In this document: one piece after another, positions 1-10,388 of the stretch
Position numbering within the stretch: the first letter of the stretch is position 1
Layout of the letters: every line of letters begins with the position of its first letter
Origin: Hydractinia symbiolongicarpus
Taxonomy: Eukaryota; Cnidaria; Hydrozoa; Anthoathecata; Hydractiniidae
Assembly: GCF_029227915.1 (NCBI RefSeq)
Contig: NC_079882.1
Location: 31,612,001 to 31,676,000 of the forward strand
Reading direction: 5' to 3'
Length of the DNA: 64,000 nt
The notes under the pieces: model-generated
Told to the model about the DNA's origin: nothing
The model's database searches: none
The model's input: the letters and a program-made list of their open reading frames with translations, nothing else
Made by a program: the position numbers and the translations under genes

Positions 1-124
1 GCGTCCCATCAAAAATAAAAACATTTTTGAAAACAACAAGTCTCATGCGTTTTAGTGGTGAAAAGATAATTTAAAAAATCGTTTTGGAAATGAGTTTACT
101 CACAGGGTACTTTCTTTGTATACA

Positions 125-138
125 TTCGACTATACGGG
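125..138 (+). other. CENP-B-box-like motif, one base short (example)
   Basis: The stretch TTCGACTATACGGG in family A monomers has TTCG, then three bases, A, two bases, then CGGG. The conserved core of the mammalian CENP-B box is TTCG, four bases, A, two bases, CGGG, so this differs by a single missing base between TTCG and A. Family B and C monomers read TTTTGACTATACGGG or TTTTGACTTTACAGG here and lose TTCG or CGGG. The resemblance may be chance, because the rest of the monomer is rich in CGGG. No binding can be inferred from this alone. Confidence 0.3.
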
Positions 139-414
139 CCAAGCCCGGGATTTTCGGGAAATCGCGGGTTTTCGTTTGCCGGCGATTAAACCACTTTCAT
201 TAAGCGTCTCATCAAAAATGAAAACATTTCTGAAAACTACAAGTCTCATGCGTTTTGGTGGTGAAAAAAAAATTGAAAAAAACGTTCGGGAAATGAGTTT
301 ACTCCCTGGGTACTTTCTTTGTATACATTCGACTACACGGGCCAAGCCTGGGATTTAGGGGAAATCGCTGGTTTTCGATTGCCGTCGATTAAACCTCTTT
401 CATTAAGCGTCTCA

Positions 415-436
415 TCAAAAATGAAAACATTTTTGA
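415..436 (+). other. Perfect 9-bp inverted repeat in the monomer (example)
   Basis: TCAAAAATG (415-423) and CATTTTTGA (428-436) are exact reverse complements separated by the 4-nt loop AAAA. The same hairpin or cruciform motif occurs at monomer positions 7-28 in a large share of copies. In family E the loop is AACA (for example 1,032-1,035) while both arms stay intact. Other variants weaken it: CATTTTTAA loses the outer pairs, CATTTCTGA and CATTATTGA break an arm, and CAAGTTTGA leaves about 5 bp. The perfect arms are seen directly; extrusion in the cell is inference. Confidence 0.85.
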
Positions 437-946
437 AAACTACAAGTCTCATGCGTTTTAGTGGTGAAAAAATAATTTAAAAAATCGTTCGGAAAATGAG
501 TTTACTCCCTGGGTACTTTCTTTGTAAACTTTTGACTATACGGGCCGAGTGCGGATTTACGGGAAATCGCGGGTTTTCGTTTGCCGGCGATTAAACTTCT
601 TTTATTCAGCGTCCCATCAAAAATGAAAACATTTTTGAAAACTACAATTCTCATGCGTTTTAGTGGTGAAAAAATAATATAAAAAATCGTTCGGGAAATG
701 ATTTTACTCACAGGGTACTTTCTTTGTATACATTCGACTATACGGGCCAAGCCCGGGATTTACGGGAAATCGCGGGTTTTCGTTTGCCGGCGATTAAACC
801 TCTTTTATTCAGTGTCTCATCAAAAATGAAAACATTTTTGAAAACGACAAGTCTCATGCGTTTTAGTGGTGAAAAGATAATTTAAAAAATCGTTTTGGAA
901 ATGAGTTTACTCACAGGGTACTTTCTTTGTATACATTCGACTATAC

Positions 947-979
947 GGGCCAAGCCCGGGATTTACGGGAAATCGCGGG
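947..979 (+). other. Potential G-quadruplex motif in the monomer (example)
   Basis: Four GGG runs at 947-949, 958-960, 967-969 and 977-979 are separated by 8, 6 and 7 nt. This fits an extended G-quadruplex pattern; one loop is just over the usual 7-nt limit. A fifth GGG lies upstream at about 916-918 in CACAGGGTAC or CCCTGGGTAC. Copies ending AAATCGCGGG keep the fourth run, while those with AAATCGCAGG lose it. The motif therefore recurs across the array on the + strand, at up to one per monomer. Folding is predicted, not shown. Confidence 0.6.
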
Positions 980-1959
980 TTTTCGTTTTCCGGCGATTAA
1001 ACTTTTTTTATTCAGCGTCTCATCAAAAATGAACACATTTTTGAAAACTACAAGTCTCATGCGTTTTAGTGGTGAAAAAATACTTTAAAAAATCGTTCGG
1101 AAAATGAGTTTACTCCCTGGGTACTTTCTTTGTAAACTTTTGACTATACGGGCCGACTGCGGGATTACGGGAAATCGCGGGTTTTCGTTTGCCTGCGATT
1201 AAACTTCTTTTATTCAGCGTCCCATCAAAAATGAAAACATTTTTGAAAACTACAATTCTCATGCGTTTTAGTGGTGAAAGAATAATATAAAAAATCGTTC
1301 GGGAAATGAGTTTACTCACAAGGTACTTTCTTTGTATACATTCGACTATACGGGCCAAGCCCGGGATTTACGGGAAATCGCGGGTTTTCGTTTTCCGGCG
1401 ATTAAACTTCTTTTATTCAGTGTTTCATCAAAAATGAACACATTTTTGAAAACTACAAGTCTCATGCCTTTTAGTGGTGAAAAAATAATTTAAAAAATCG
1501 CTCGGGAAATGAGTTTACTCCCTGGGTACTTTCTTTGTAAACTTTTGACTATACGGGCCGAGTGCGGGATTTACGGGAAATCGCGGGTTTTCGTTTGCCG
1601 GCGATTAAACTTCTTTTATTCAGCGTCCCATCAAAAATGAAAACATTTTTGAAAACTACAATTCCCATGCGTTTTAGTGGTGAAAAAATAATATAAAAAA
1701 TCGTTCGGGAAATGAGTTTACTCACAAGGTACTTTCTTTGTATACATTCGACTATACGGGCCAAGCCCGGGATTTACGGGAAATTGCGGGTTTTCGTTTG
1801 CCGGCGATTAAACCTCTTTCATTAACCGTCTCATCAAAAATGAAAACATTTTTGAAAACTGCAAGTCTCATGCGTTTTAGTGGTGAAAAAATAATTTAAA
1901 AAATCGTTCGGACAAGGAGTTTACTCCCTGGGTACTTTCTTTGTATACTTTTGAACTAT

Positions 1960-2913
1960 ACGGGCCGAGTGCGGGATTTACGGGAAATCGCGGGTTTCGT
2001 TTGCTGGCGATTAAACTTCTTTTATTCAGCGTCCCATCAAAAATGAAAACATTTTTAAAAAGTACAAGTCTCATGCGGTTTAGTGGTGAAAAAATAATAT
2101 AAAAAATCGTTCGGGAAATGAATTTACTCCCTGGGTACTTTCTTTGTATACTTTTGACTATACGGGCCAAGCCCGGGATTTACGGGAAATGGCGGGTTTT
2201 CGTTTGCCGGCGATTAAACTTCTTTTATTCAGTGTCTCATCAAAAATGAAAACATTTTTGAAAACTAAAAGTCTCATGCGTTTTAGTGGTGAAAAGATAA
2301 TTTAAAAAATCGTTTTGGAAATGAGTTTACTCACAGGGTACTTTCTTTGTATACATTCGACTATACGGGCCAAGCCCGGGATTTACGGGAAATCGCGGGT
2401 TTTCGTTTGCCGGCGATTAAACCACTTTCATTAAGCGTCTCATCAAAAATGAAAACATTTCTGAAAACTACAAGTCTCATGCGTTTTAGTGGTGAAAAAA
2501 TAATTTAAAAAATCGTTCGGGAAATGAGTTTACTCCCTGGGTACTTTCTTTGTATACTTTTGACTTTACAGGCCGAGTCTGGGATTTACGGGAAATAGCA
2601 GGTTTTCGTTTGCCGGCGTTTAAACTTCTTTTATTCAGCATCTCATCAAAAATGAAAACAAGTTTGAAGACTACAAGTCTCATGCGTTTTAGTGGTGAGA
2701 AAAAATATAAAAAATCGTTCGGGAAATGAGTTTACTCCCTGGGTAATTTCTTTGTATACATTTGACTACACGCGCCAAGCCCGGGATTTAGGGGAAATCG
2801 CTGGTTTTCGTTTGCCGGCGATTAAACCTCTTTCATTAAGTGTCTCATTAAAAATGAAAACATTTTTGAAAACTACAAGTCTCATGCGTTTTAGTGGTGA
2901 AAAGATAATTTAA
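1960..2913 (+). repeat. Copy 1 of a diverged duplication offset by about 4,667 bp
   Basis: This stretch shares rare variants with 6,627-7,580: GTTTGCTGGCGATTA, then GGAAATGGCGGG, then GAAAACTAAAAGTCTC (2,260 and 6,927), then GTGAAAAGATAATTT. The offset is 4,667 bp, about 23 monomers. Part of the middle, about 2,525-2,640, is family C here but not in the partner, so one monomer has been replaced or converted since the duplication. Boundaries are good to about one monomer. Confidence 0.6.
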
Positions 2914-4164
2914 AAAATCGTTTTGGAAATGAGTTAACTCGCAGGGTACTTTCTTTGTATACATTCCACTATACGGGCCAAGCCCGGGATTTACGGGAAA
3001 TCACGGGCTTTCGTTTGCCGACGATTAAACCACTTTCATTAAGCGTCTCATCAAAAATGAACACATTTCTGAAAACTACAAGTCTCATGCGTTTTAGTGG
3101 TGAAAAAATAATTAAAAAATCGTTCGGGAAATGAGTTTACACCATGGGTACTTTCTTTGTATACTTTTGACTATACGGGCCGAGTCCGGGATTTACGGGA
3201 AATCGCAGGTTTTCGTTTTCCGGCGATTAAACTTCTTTTATTCAGCGTCTCATCAAAAATGAACACATTTTTGAAAACTACAAGTCTCATGCCTTTTAGT
3301 GGTGAAAAAATAATTTAAAAAATCGCTCGGGAAATGAGTTTACTCCCTGGGTACTTTCTTTGTATACTTTTGATTATACGGGCCAAGTCCGGGATTAACG
3401 GGAAATCGCAGGTTTTCGTTTGCCGGCGTTTAAACTTCTTTTATTCAGCGTCTTTTCACAAATGAAAACATTATTGAAAACTACAAGTCTTATGCGTTTT
3501 AGTGGTGAAAAAATAATTTAAAAAATCGTTCTGGAAATGAGTGTACTTCCTGGGTACTTTCTTTGTATACATTCGACTACACGGGCCAAGCCTGGGATTT
3601 AGGGGAAATCGCTGGTTTTCGATTGCCATCGATTAAACCTCTTTCATTAAGCGTCTCATCAAAAATGAAAATATTTTTAAAAACTACAAGCTTCATGCGT
3701 TTTAGTGGTGAAAAAATAATTTAAAAAATCGTTCGGAAAATGAGTTTACTCACTGGGTACTTTCTTTGTAAACTTTTGACTATACGGGCCGAGTGCGGGA
3801 TTTACGGGAAATCGCGGGTTTTCGTTTGCCGGCGATTAAACTTCTTTTATTCAGCGTCCCATCAAAAATGAAAACATTTTTGAAAACTACAATTCTCATG
3901 CGTTTTAGTGGTGAAAAAATAATATAAAAAATCGTTCGGGAAATGAGTTTACTCACAAGGTACTTTCTTTGTATACATTCGACTATACGGGCCAAGCCCG
4001 GGATTTACGGGAAATCGCGGGTTTTCGTTTGCCGGCGATTAAACCTCTTTCATTAAGCGTCTCATCGAAAATGAAAACACTTTTGAAAACTACAAGTCTC
4101 ATGCGTTTTAGTGGTGAAAAAATAATTTAAAAAATCGTTCGGGAAATGAGTTTACTCCCTGGGT

Positions 4165-4773
4165 ACTTTCTTTGTATACATTCGACTATACGGGCCAAGC
4201 CCGGGATTTACGGGAAATCGCGGGTTTTCGTTTGCCGGCGATTAAACCTCTTTCATTAAGCGTCTCATCAAAAATGAAAACATTTTTGAAAACTACAAGT
4301 CTCATGCGTTTTAGTGGTGAAAAAATAATTTAAAAAAACGTTCGGGAAATGAGTTTACATCATGGGTACTTTCTTTGCATACATTCGACTATACGGGCCA
4401 AGCCCGGGATTTACGGGAAATCGCGGGTTTTCGTTTGCCGGCGATTAAACCTCTTTCATTAAGCGTCTCATCAAAAATGAAAACATTTTTGAAAACTGCA
4501 AGTCTCATGCGTTTTAGTGGTGAAAAAATAATTTAAAAAAACGTTCGGGAAATGAGTTTACATCATGGGTACTTTCTTTGTATACATTCGACTATACGGG
4601 CCAAGCCCGGGATTTACGGGAAATCGCGGGTTTTCGTTTGCCGGCGAGTAAACCTCTTTCATTAAGCGTCTCATCAAAAATGAAAACATTTTTGAAAACT
4701 GCAAGTCTCATGCGTTTTAGTGGTGAAAAAATAATTTAAAAAAACGTTCGGGAAATGAGTTTACACCATGGGT
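4165..4773 (+). repeat. Three near-identical family A monomers in a row
   Basis: Adjacent 203-bp units carry the same family A signature (ATTCGAC, CCAAGCCCGGG, CTCTTTCATTAAGCG). They also share the uncommon variants TTTAAAAAAACGTTCGGG and, in two of them, TTTACATCATGGG (at about 4,354 and 4,557, exactly 203 bp apart). This is local amplification of single monomers rather than of a multi-monomer block. Confidence 0.75.
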
Positions 4774-6350
4774 ACTTTCTTTGTATACTTTTGACTATAC
4801 GGGCCGAGTCCGGGATTTACGGGAAATCGCAGGTTTTCGTTTTCCGGCGATTAAACTTCTTTTATTCAGCGTCTCATCAAAAATGAACACATTTTTAAAA
4901 ACTACAAGTCTCATGCCTTTTAGTGGTGAAAAAATAATTTAAAAAATCGCTCGGGAAATGAGTTTACTACCTGGGTACTTTCTTTGTATACTTTTGATTA
5001 TACGGGCCGAGTCCGGGATTTACGGGAAATCGCAGGTTTTCGTTTGCCGGCGTTTAAACTTCTTTTATTCAGCGTCTTTTCACAAATGAAAACATTATTG
5101 AAAACTACAAGTCTTATGCGTTTTAGTGGGGAAAAAATAATTTAAAAAATCGTTCTGGAAATGAGTGTACTTCCTGGGTACTTTCTTTGTATACATTCGA
5201 CTACACGGGCCAAGCCTGGGATTTAGGGGAAATCGCTGGTTTTCGATTGCCGTCGATTAAACCTCTTTCATTAAGCGTCTCATCAAAAATGAAAACATTT
5301 TTGAAAACTACAAGTCTCATGCGTTTTAGTGGTGAAAAAATAATTTAAAAAATCGTTCGGAAAATGAGTTTACTCCCTGGGTACTTTCTTTGTAAAATTT
5401 TGACTATACGGGCCGAGTCCGGGATTTACGGGAAATCGCGGGTTTTCGTTTGCCGGCGATTAAACTTCTTTTATTCAGCGTCTCATCAAAAATGAAAACA
5501 TTTTTAAAAACTACAATTCTCATGCGTTTTAGTGGTGAAAAAATAATTTAAAAAAACGTTCGGGAAATGAGTTTACACCATGGGTACTTTCTTTGTATAC
5601 TTTTGACTATACGGGCCGAGTCCGGGATTTACGGGAAATCGCAGGTTTTCGTTTTCCGGCGATTAAACTTCTTTTATTCAGCGTCTCATCAAAAATGAAC
5701 ACATTTTTAAAAACTACAAGTCTCATGCCTTTTAGTGGTGAAAAAATAATTTAAAAAATCGCTCGGGAAATGAGTTTACTACCTGGGTACTTTCTTTGTA
5801 TACTTTTGATTATACGGGCCGAGTCCGGGATTTACGGGAAATCGCAGGTTTTCGTTTGCCGGCGTTTAAACTTCTTTTATTCAGCGTCTTTTCACAAATG
5901 AAAACATTATTGAAAACTACAAGTCTTATGCGTTTTAGTGGGGAAAAAATAATTTAAAAAATCGTTCTGGAAATGAATGTACTTCCTGGGTACTTTCTTT
6001 GTATACATTCGACTACACGGGCCAAGCCTGGGATTTAGGGGAAATCGCTGGTTTTCGATTGCCGTCGATTAAACCTCTTTCATTAAGCGTCTCATCAAAA
6101 ATGAAAACATTTTTGAAAACTACAAGTCTCATGCGTTTTAGTGGTGAAAAAATAATTTAAAAAATCGTTCGGAAAATGAGTTTACTCCCTGGGTACTTTC
6201 TTTGTAAAATTTTGACTATACGGGCCGAGTCCGGGATTTACGGGAAATCGCGGGTTTTCGTTTGCCGGCGATTAAACTTCTTTTATTCAGCGTCTCATCA
6301 AAAATGAAAACATTTTTAAAAACTACAATTCTCATGCGTTTTAGTGGTGA
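4709..6350 (+). repeat. 812-bp (4-monomer) tandem duplication
   Basis: Two copies of a 4-monomer block lie side by side, about 4,709-5,520 and 5,521-6,350. Markers offset by exactly 812 bp include TTTACACCATGGG (4,760 and 5,572) and the rare TTTTAGTGGGGAAAA (5,121 and 5,933). The block order is E, then a CTCGGG/GATTATACGGG monomer with GTCTTTTCACAAATG, then D, then B. The copies differ by only a few bases, for example GGAAATGAG versus GGAAATGAA near 5,970. Confidence 0.85.
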
Positions 6351-8160
6351 AAGAATAATATAAAAAATCGTTCGGGAAATGAGTTTACTCACAAGGTACT
6401 TTCTTTGTATACATTCGACTATACGGGCCAAGCCCGGGATTTACGGGAAATCGCGGGTTTTCGTTTTCCGGCGATTAAACTTCTTTTATTCAGCGTCTCA
6501 TCAAAAATGAACACATTTTTGAAAACTACAAGTCTCATGCCTTTTAGTGGTGTAAAAATAATTTAAAAAATCGCTCGGGAAATGAGTTTACTCCCTGGGT
6601 ACTTTCTTTGTATACTTTTGATTATACGGGCCGAGTCCGGGATTTACGGGAAATCGCGGGTTTTCGTTTGCTGGCGATTAAACTTCTTTTATTCAGCGTC
6701 CCATCAAAAATGAAAACATTTTTAAAATTTACAAGTCTCATGCGGTTTAGTGGTGAAAAAATAATATAAAAAATCGTTCGGGAAATGAATTGACTCCCTG
6801 GGTACTTTCTTTGTATACTTTTGACTATACGGGCCAAGCCCGGGATTTACGGGAAATGGCGGGTTTTCGTTTGCCGGCGATTAAACTTCTTTTATTCAGT
6901 GTCTCATCAAAAATGAAAACATTTTTGAAAACTAAAAGTCTCATGCGTTTTAGTGGTGAAAAGATAATTTAAAAAATCGTTTTGGAAATGAGTTTACTCA
7001 CAGGGTACTTTCTTTGTATACATTCGACTATACGGGCCAAGCACGGGATTTACGGGAAATCGCGGGTTTTCGTTTGCCGGCGATTAAACCACTTTCATTA
7101 AGCGTCTCATCAAAAATGAAAACATTTCTGAAAACTACAAGTCTCATGCGTTTTAGTGGTGAAAAAACAATTTACAAAATCGTTCGGGAAATGAGTTTAC
7201 TCCCTGGCTACTTTCTTTGTATACTTTTGACTATACGGGCCAAGCACGGGATTTACGGGAAATCGCGGGTTTTCGTTTGCCGGCGATTAAACTTCTTTTA
7301 TTCAGCGTCTCATCACAAATGAAAATATTTTTAAAAACTACAAGTCTCATGCGTTTTAGTGGTGAAAAAAAATTTAAAAAATCGTTCGGAAAATGAGTTT
7401 ACTCCCTGGGTAATTTCTTTGTATACATTCGACTACACGCGCCAAGCCCGGGATTTAGGGGAAATCGCTGGTTTTCGTTTGCCGGCGATTAAACCTCTTT
7501 CATTAAGCGTCTCATCAAAAATGAAAACATTTTTGAAAACTACATGTCTCATGCGTTTTAGTGGTGAAAAAATAATTTAAAAAATCGTTCGGGAAATGAG
7601 TTTACTCCCTGGGTACTTTCTTTGTATACTTTTGACTATACGGGCTGAGTCCTGGATTTACGGGAAATGGCGGGTTTTCGTTTGCCGGCGATTAAACTTC
7701 TTTTATTCAGTGTCTCATCAAAAATGAAAACATTTTTAAAAACTACAAGTCTCATGCGCTTTAGTGGTGAAAAGATAATTTAAAAAATCGTTCGGGAAAT
7801 GAGTTTACACCCTGGGTACTTTCTTTGTATACTTTTGACTTTACAGGCCGAGTCTAGGATTTACGGGAAATCGCAGGTTTTCGTTTGCCGGCGTTTAAAC
7901 TTCTTTTATTCAGCGTCTCATCAAAAATGAAAACAAGTTTGAAGACTACAAGTCTCATGCGTTTTAGTGGTGAGAAAAAATTTAAAAAATCGTTCGGGAA
8001 ATGAGTTTACTCCCTGGGTACTTTCTTTGTATACTTTTGACTTTACAGGCCGAGTCTGGGATTTACGGTAAATCGCAGGTTTTCGTTTCCCGGCGTTTAA
8101 ACTTCTTTTATTCAGCGTCTCATCAAAAATGAAAACAAGTTTGAAGACTACAAGTCTCAT
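6351..8160 (+). repeat. Mixed monomer domain leading into the family C zone
   Basis: About nine monomers. The part to about 7,580 is the partner of 1,960-2,913. From about 7,830, family C monomers with GACTTTACAGGCCGAGTCT and AAAACAAGTTTGAAGAC become frequent. Some copies are one base short in the A tract (GAAAAAAAATTT). Nothing other than satellite is seen. Confidence 0.75.
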
Positions 8161-10388
8161 GCGTTTTAGTGGTGAAAAAATAATTTAAAAAATCGTTCGG
8201 GAAATAAGTTTACTCCCTGGGTACTTCCTTTGTATACTTTTGACTATACGGGCCAAGCCCGGGATTTACGGGAAATCGCGGGTTTTCGTTTGCCGGCGAT
8301 TAAACTTCTTTTATTCAGCGTCTCATCAAAAATGAAAACATTTTTAAAAACTACAAGTCTCATGCGTTTTAGTGGTGAAAAAATAATTTAAAAAATCGTT
8401 CGGGAAATGAGATTACTCCCTGGGTACTTTCTTTGTATACTTTCGACTATACGGGCCAAGCCCCGGATTTACGGGAAATCACAGATTTTCGTTTGCCGGC
8501 GATTAAACCACTTTCATTAAGCGTCTCATCAAAAATGAAAACATTTTTGAAAACTTCAAGTCTTATGCGTTTTAGTGGTGAAAAAAAAATTTAAGAAATC
8601 GTTCGGGAAATGAGTTCACTCCCTTGGTACTTTCTTTGTATACATTCGACTACACGGGCCAAGCCCGAGATTTACTGGAAATGGCGGGTTTTCGTTTGCC
8701 GGCGATTAAACTCTTTTTATTCAGTGTCTCATCAAAAATGAAAACATTTTTGAAAACTACAAGTCTCATGGGCTTTAGTGGTGAAATAACAATTTAAAAA
8801 ATCGTTCGGGAAATGAGTTTACACCATGGGTACTTTCTTTGTATACTTTTGACTATACGGGCCGAGTCCGGGATTTACGGGAAATCGCAGGTTTTCGTTT
8901 TCCGGCGATTAAACTTCTTTTATTCAGCGTCTCATCAAAAATGAACACATTTTTGAAAACTACAAGTCTCATGCGTTTTAGTGGTGAAAAAATAATTTAA
9001 AAAATCGCTCGGGAAATGAGTTTACTTCCTGGGTACTTTCTTTGTGTACTTTTGATTATACGGGCCGAGTCCGGGATTTACGGGAAATCGCAGGTTTTCG
9101 TTTGCCGGCGTTTAAACTTCTTTTATTCAGCGTCTTATCACAAATGAAAACATTATTGAAAACTACAAGTCTTATGCATTTTAGTGGTGAAAAAATAATT
9201 TAAAAAATCGTTCTGGAAATGAGTTTACTCCCTGGGTACTTTCTTTGTATACATTCGACTATACGGGCCAAGCCGGGGATTTACGGGAAATCGCAGATTT
9301 TCGTTTGCCGACGATTAAACCACTGTCATTAAGCGTCTCATCACAAATGAAAATATTTTTAAAAACTACAAGTCTCATGCGTTTTAGTGGTGAAAAAAAA
9401 TTTAAAAAATCGTTCGGAAAATGAGTTTACTCCCTGGGTACTTTCTTTGTATACTTTTGACTTTACAGGCCGAGTCTGCGATTTACGGGAAATCGCAGGT
9501 TTTCGTTTGCCGGCGTTTAAACTTCTTTTATTCAGCGTCTCATCAAAAATGAAAACATTTTTGAAAACTACAAGTCTCATGCGTTTTAGTGGTGAGAAAA
9601 AATTTAAAAAATCCTTCGGGAAATGAGTTTACTCCCTGGGTACTTTCTTTGTATACTTTTGACTATACGGGCTGAGTCCGGGATTTACGGGAAATGGCGG
9701 GTTTTCGTTTGCCGGCGATTAAACTTCTTTTATTCAGCGTCTCATCAAAAATGAAAACAAGTTTGAAGACTACAAGTCTCATGCGTTTTAGTGGTGAGAA
9801 AAAATTTAAAAAATCGTTCGGGAAATGAGTTTACTCCCTGGGTACTTTCTTTGTATACTTTTGACTTTACAGGCCGAGTCTGCGATTTACGGGAAATCGC
9901 AGGTTTTCGTTTGCCGGCGTTTAAACTTCTTTTATTCAGCGTCTCATCAAAAATGAAAACATTTTTGAAAACTACAAGTCTCATGCGTTTTAGTGGTGAG
10001 AAAAAATTTAAAAAATCCTTCGGGAAATGAGTTTACTCCCTGGGTACTTTCTTTGTATACTTTTGACTTTACAGGCCGAGTCTGGGATTTACGGTAAATC
10101 GCAGGTTTTCGTTTCCCGGCGTTTAAACTTCTTTTATTCAGCGTCTCATCAAAAATGAAAACATTTTTGAAAACTACAAGTCTCATGCGTTTTAGTGGTG
10201 AGAAAAAATTTAAAAAATCCTTCGGGAAATGAGTTTACTCCCTGGGTACTTTCTTTGTATACTTTTGACTATACGGGCTGAGTCCGGGATTTACGGGAAA
10301 TGGCGGGTTTTCGTTTGCCAGCGATTAAACTTCTTTTATTCAGCGTCTCATCAAAAATGAAAACAAGTTTGAAGACTACAAGTCTCAT
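8161..10388 (+). repeat. Higher-order block 1 of the family C zone (2,228 bp, 11 monomers)
   Basis: The block opens with a monomer carrying the paired variants GGAAATAAGTTTAC and GGGTACTTCCTTTG. It includes GGAAATGAGATTAC (about 8,404), GAAATTTAAGAAATCG, an F monomer with ATGGGCTTTAG, an E monomer, and then several family C monomers. The same order begins again exactly 2,228 bp later. The end is set by the next opening monomer at 10,389. Confidence 0.85.

Larger units (their letters stand above)
1..4140 (+). repeat. Mixed monomer domain, no clean higher-order repeat
   Basis: About 20 monomers of families A, B, C, D and E follow one another without a regular order I can see. Family D (GGATTTAGGGGAAATCGCTGG) appears near 354 and 3,595, family C near 2,565, and family E (ACACCATGGGTAC) near 3,140. 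Neighbouring copies differ at many positions, more than in later parts of the window. A part at about 1,960-2,910 has a diverged partner at about 6,630-7,580. No gene or other element is seen. Confidence 0.8.

Noticed and set aside
61-78. Phased A tracts giving intrinsic bending
   Set aside because: The A runs at monomer 61-66 and 73-78 are 12 bp apart and interrupted by TTTAAA, which counters bending. The A and T runs at 11-33 are about 6-7 bp apart, out of helical phase. Not strong enough to claim.
80-90. GTTCGGGAA as an internal RNA polymerase III B box (tRNA or SINE origin)
   Set aside because: Only GTTCG matches; the rest of the B box and a properly spaced A box are missing, and there is no tRNA fold or terminal A-rich tail structure.
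118-123. GTATAC, CCCGGG, GCCGGC and CCATGG palindromes as protein-binding operators
   Set aside because: Six-base palindromes are expected at this number by chance in a 203-bp CG-rich unit. They are useful as markers of monomer families but give no evidence of regulation.
3780-3995. Repeated antisense open reading frame of 71 residues (starts MARIVECIQRK), seen over 20 times with small changes, and 65-residue relatives starting MRLVVFK
   Set aside because: It is a reading of the satellite itself: each frame covers just over one monomer and recurs only because the DNA recurs. The monomer is 203 bp, so the frame shifts at each copy. Changes fall without regard to codon position, and no promoter, signal or domain is visible.
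7014-7322. Sense open reading frames of 60-102 residues starting MYTFDYTG or MVKKNLKN
   Set aside because: Same reason: they span one to one and a half monomers, overlap the antisense frames, and lengthen or end with single-base satellite variants. I see no sign of protein selection.
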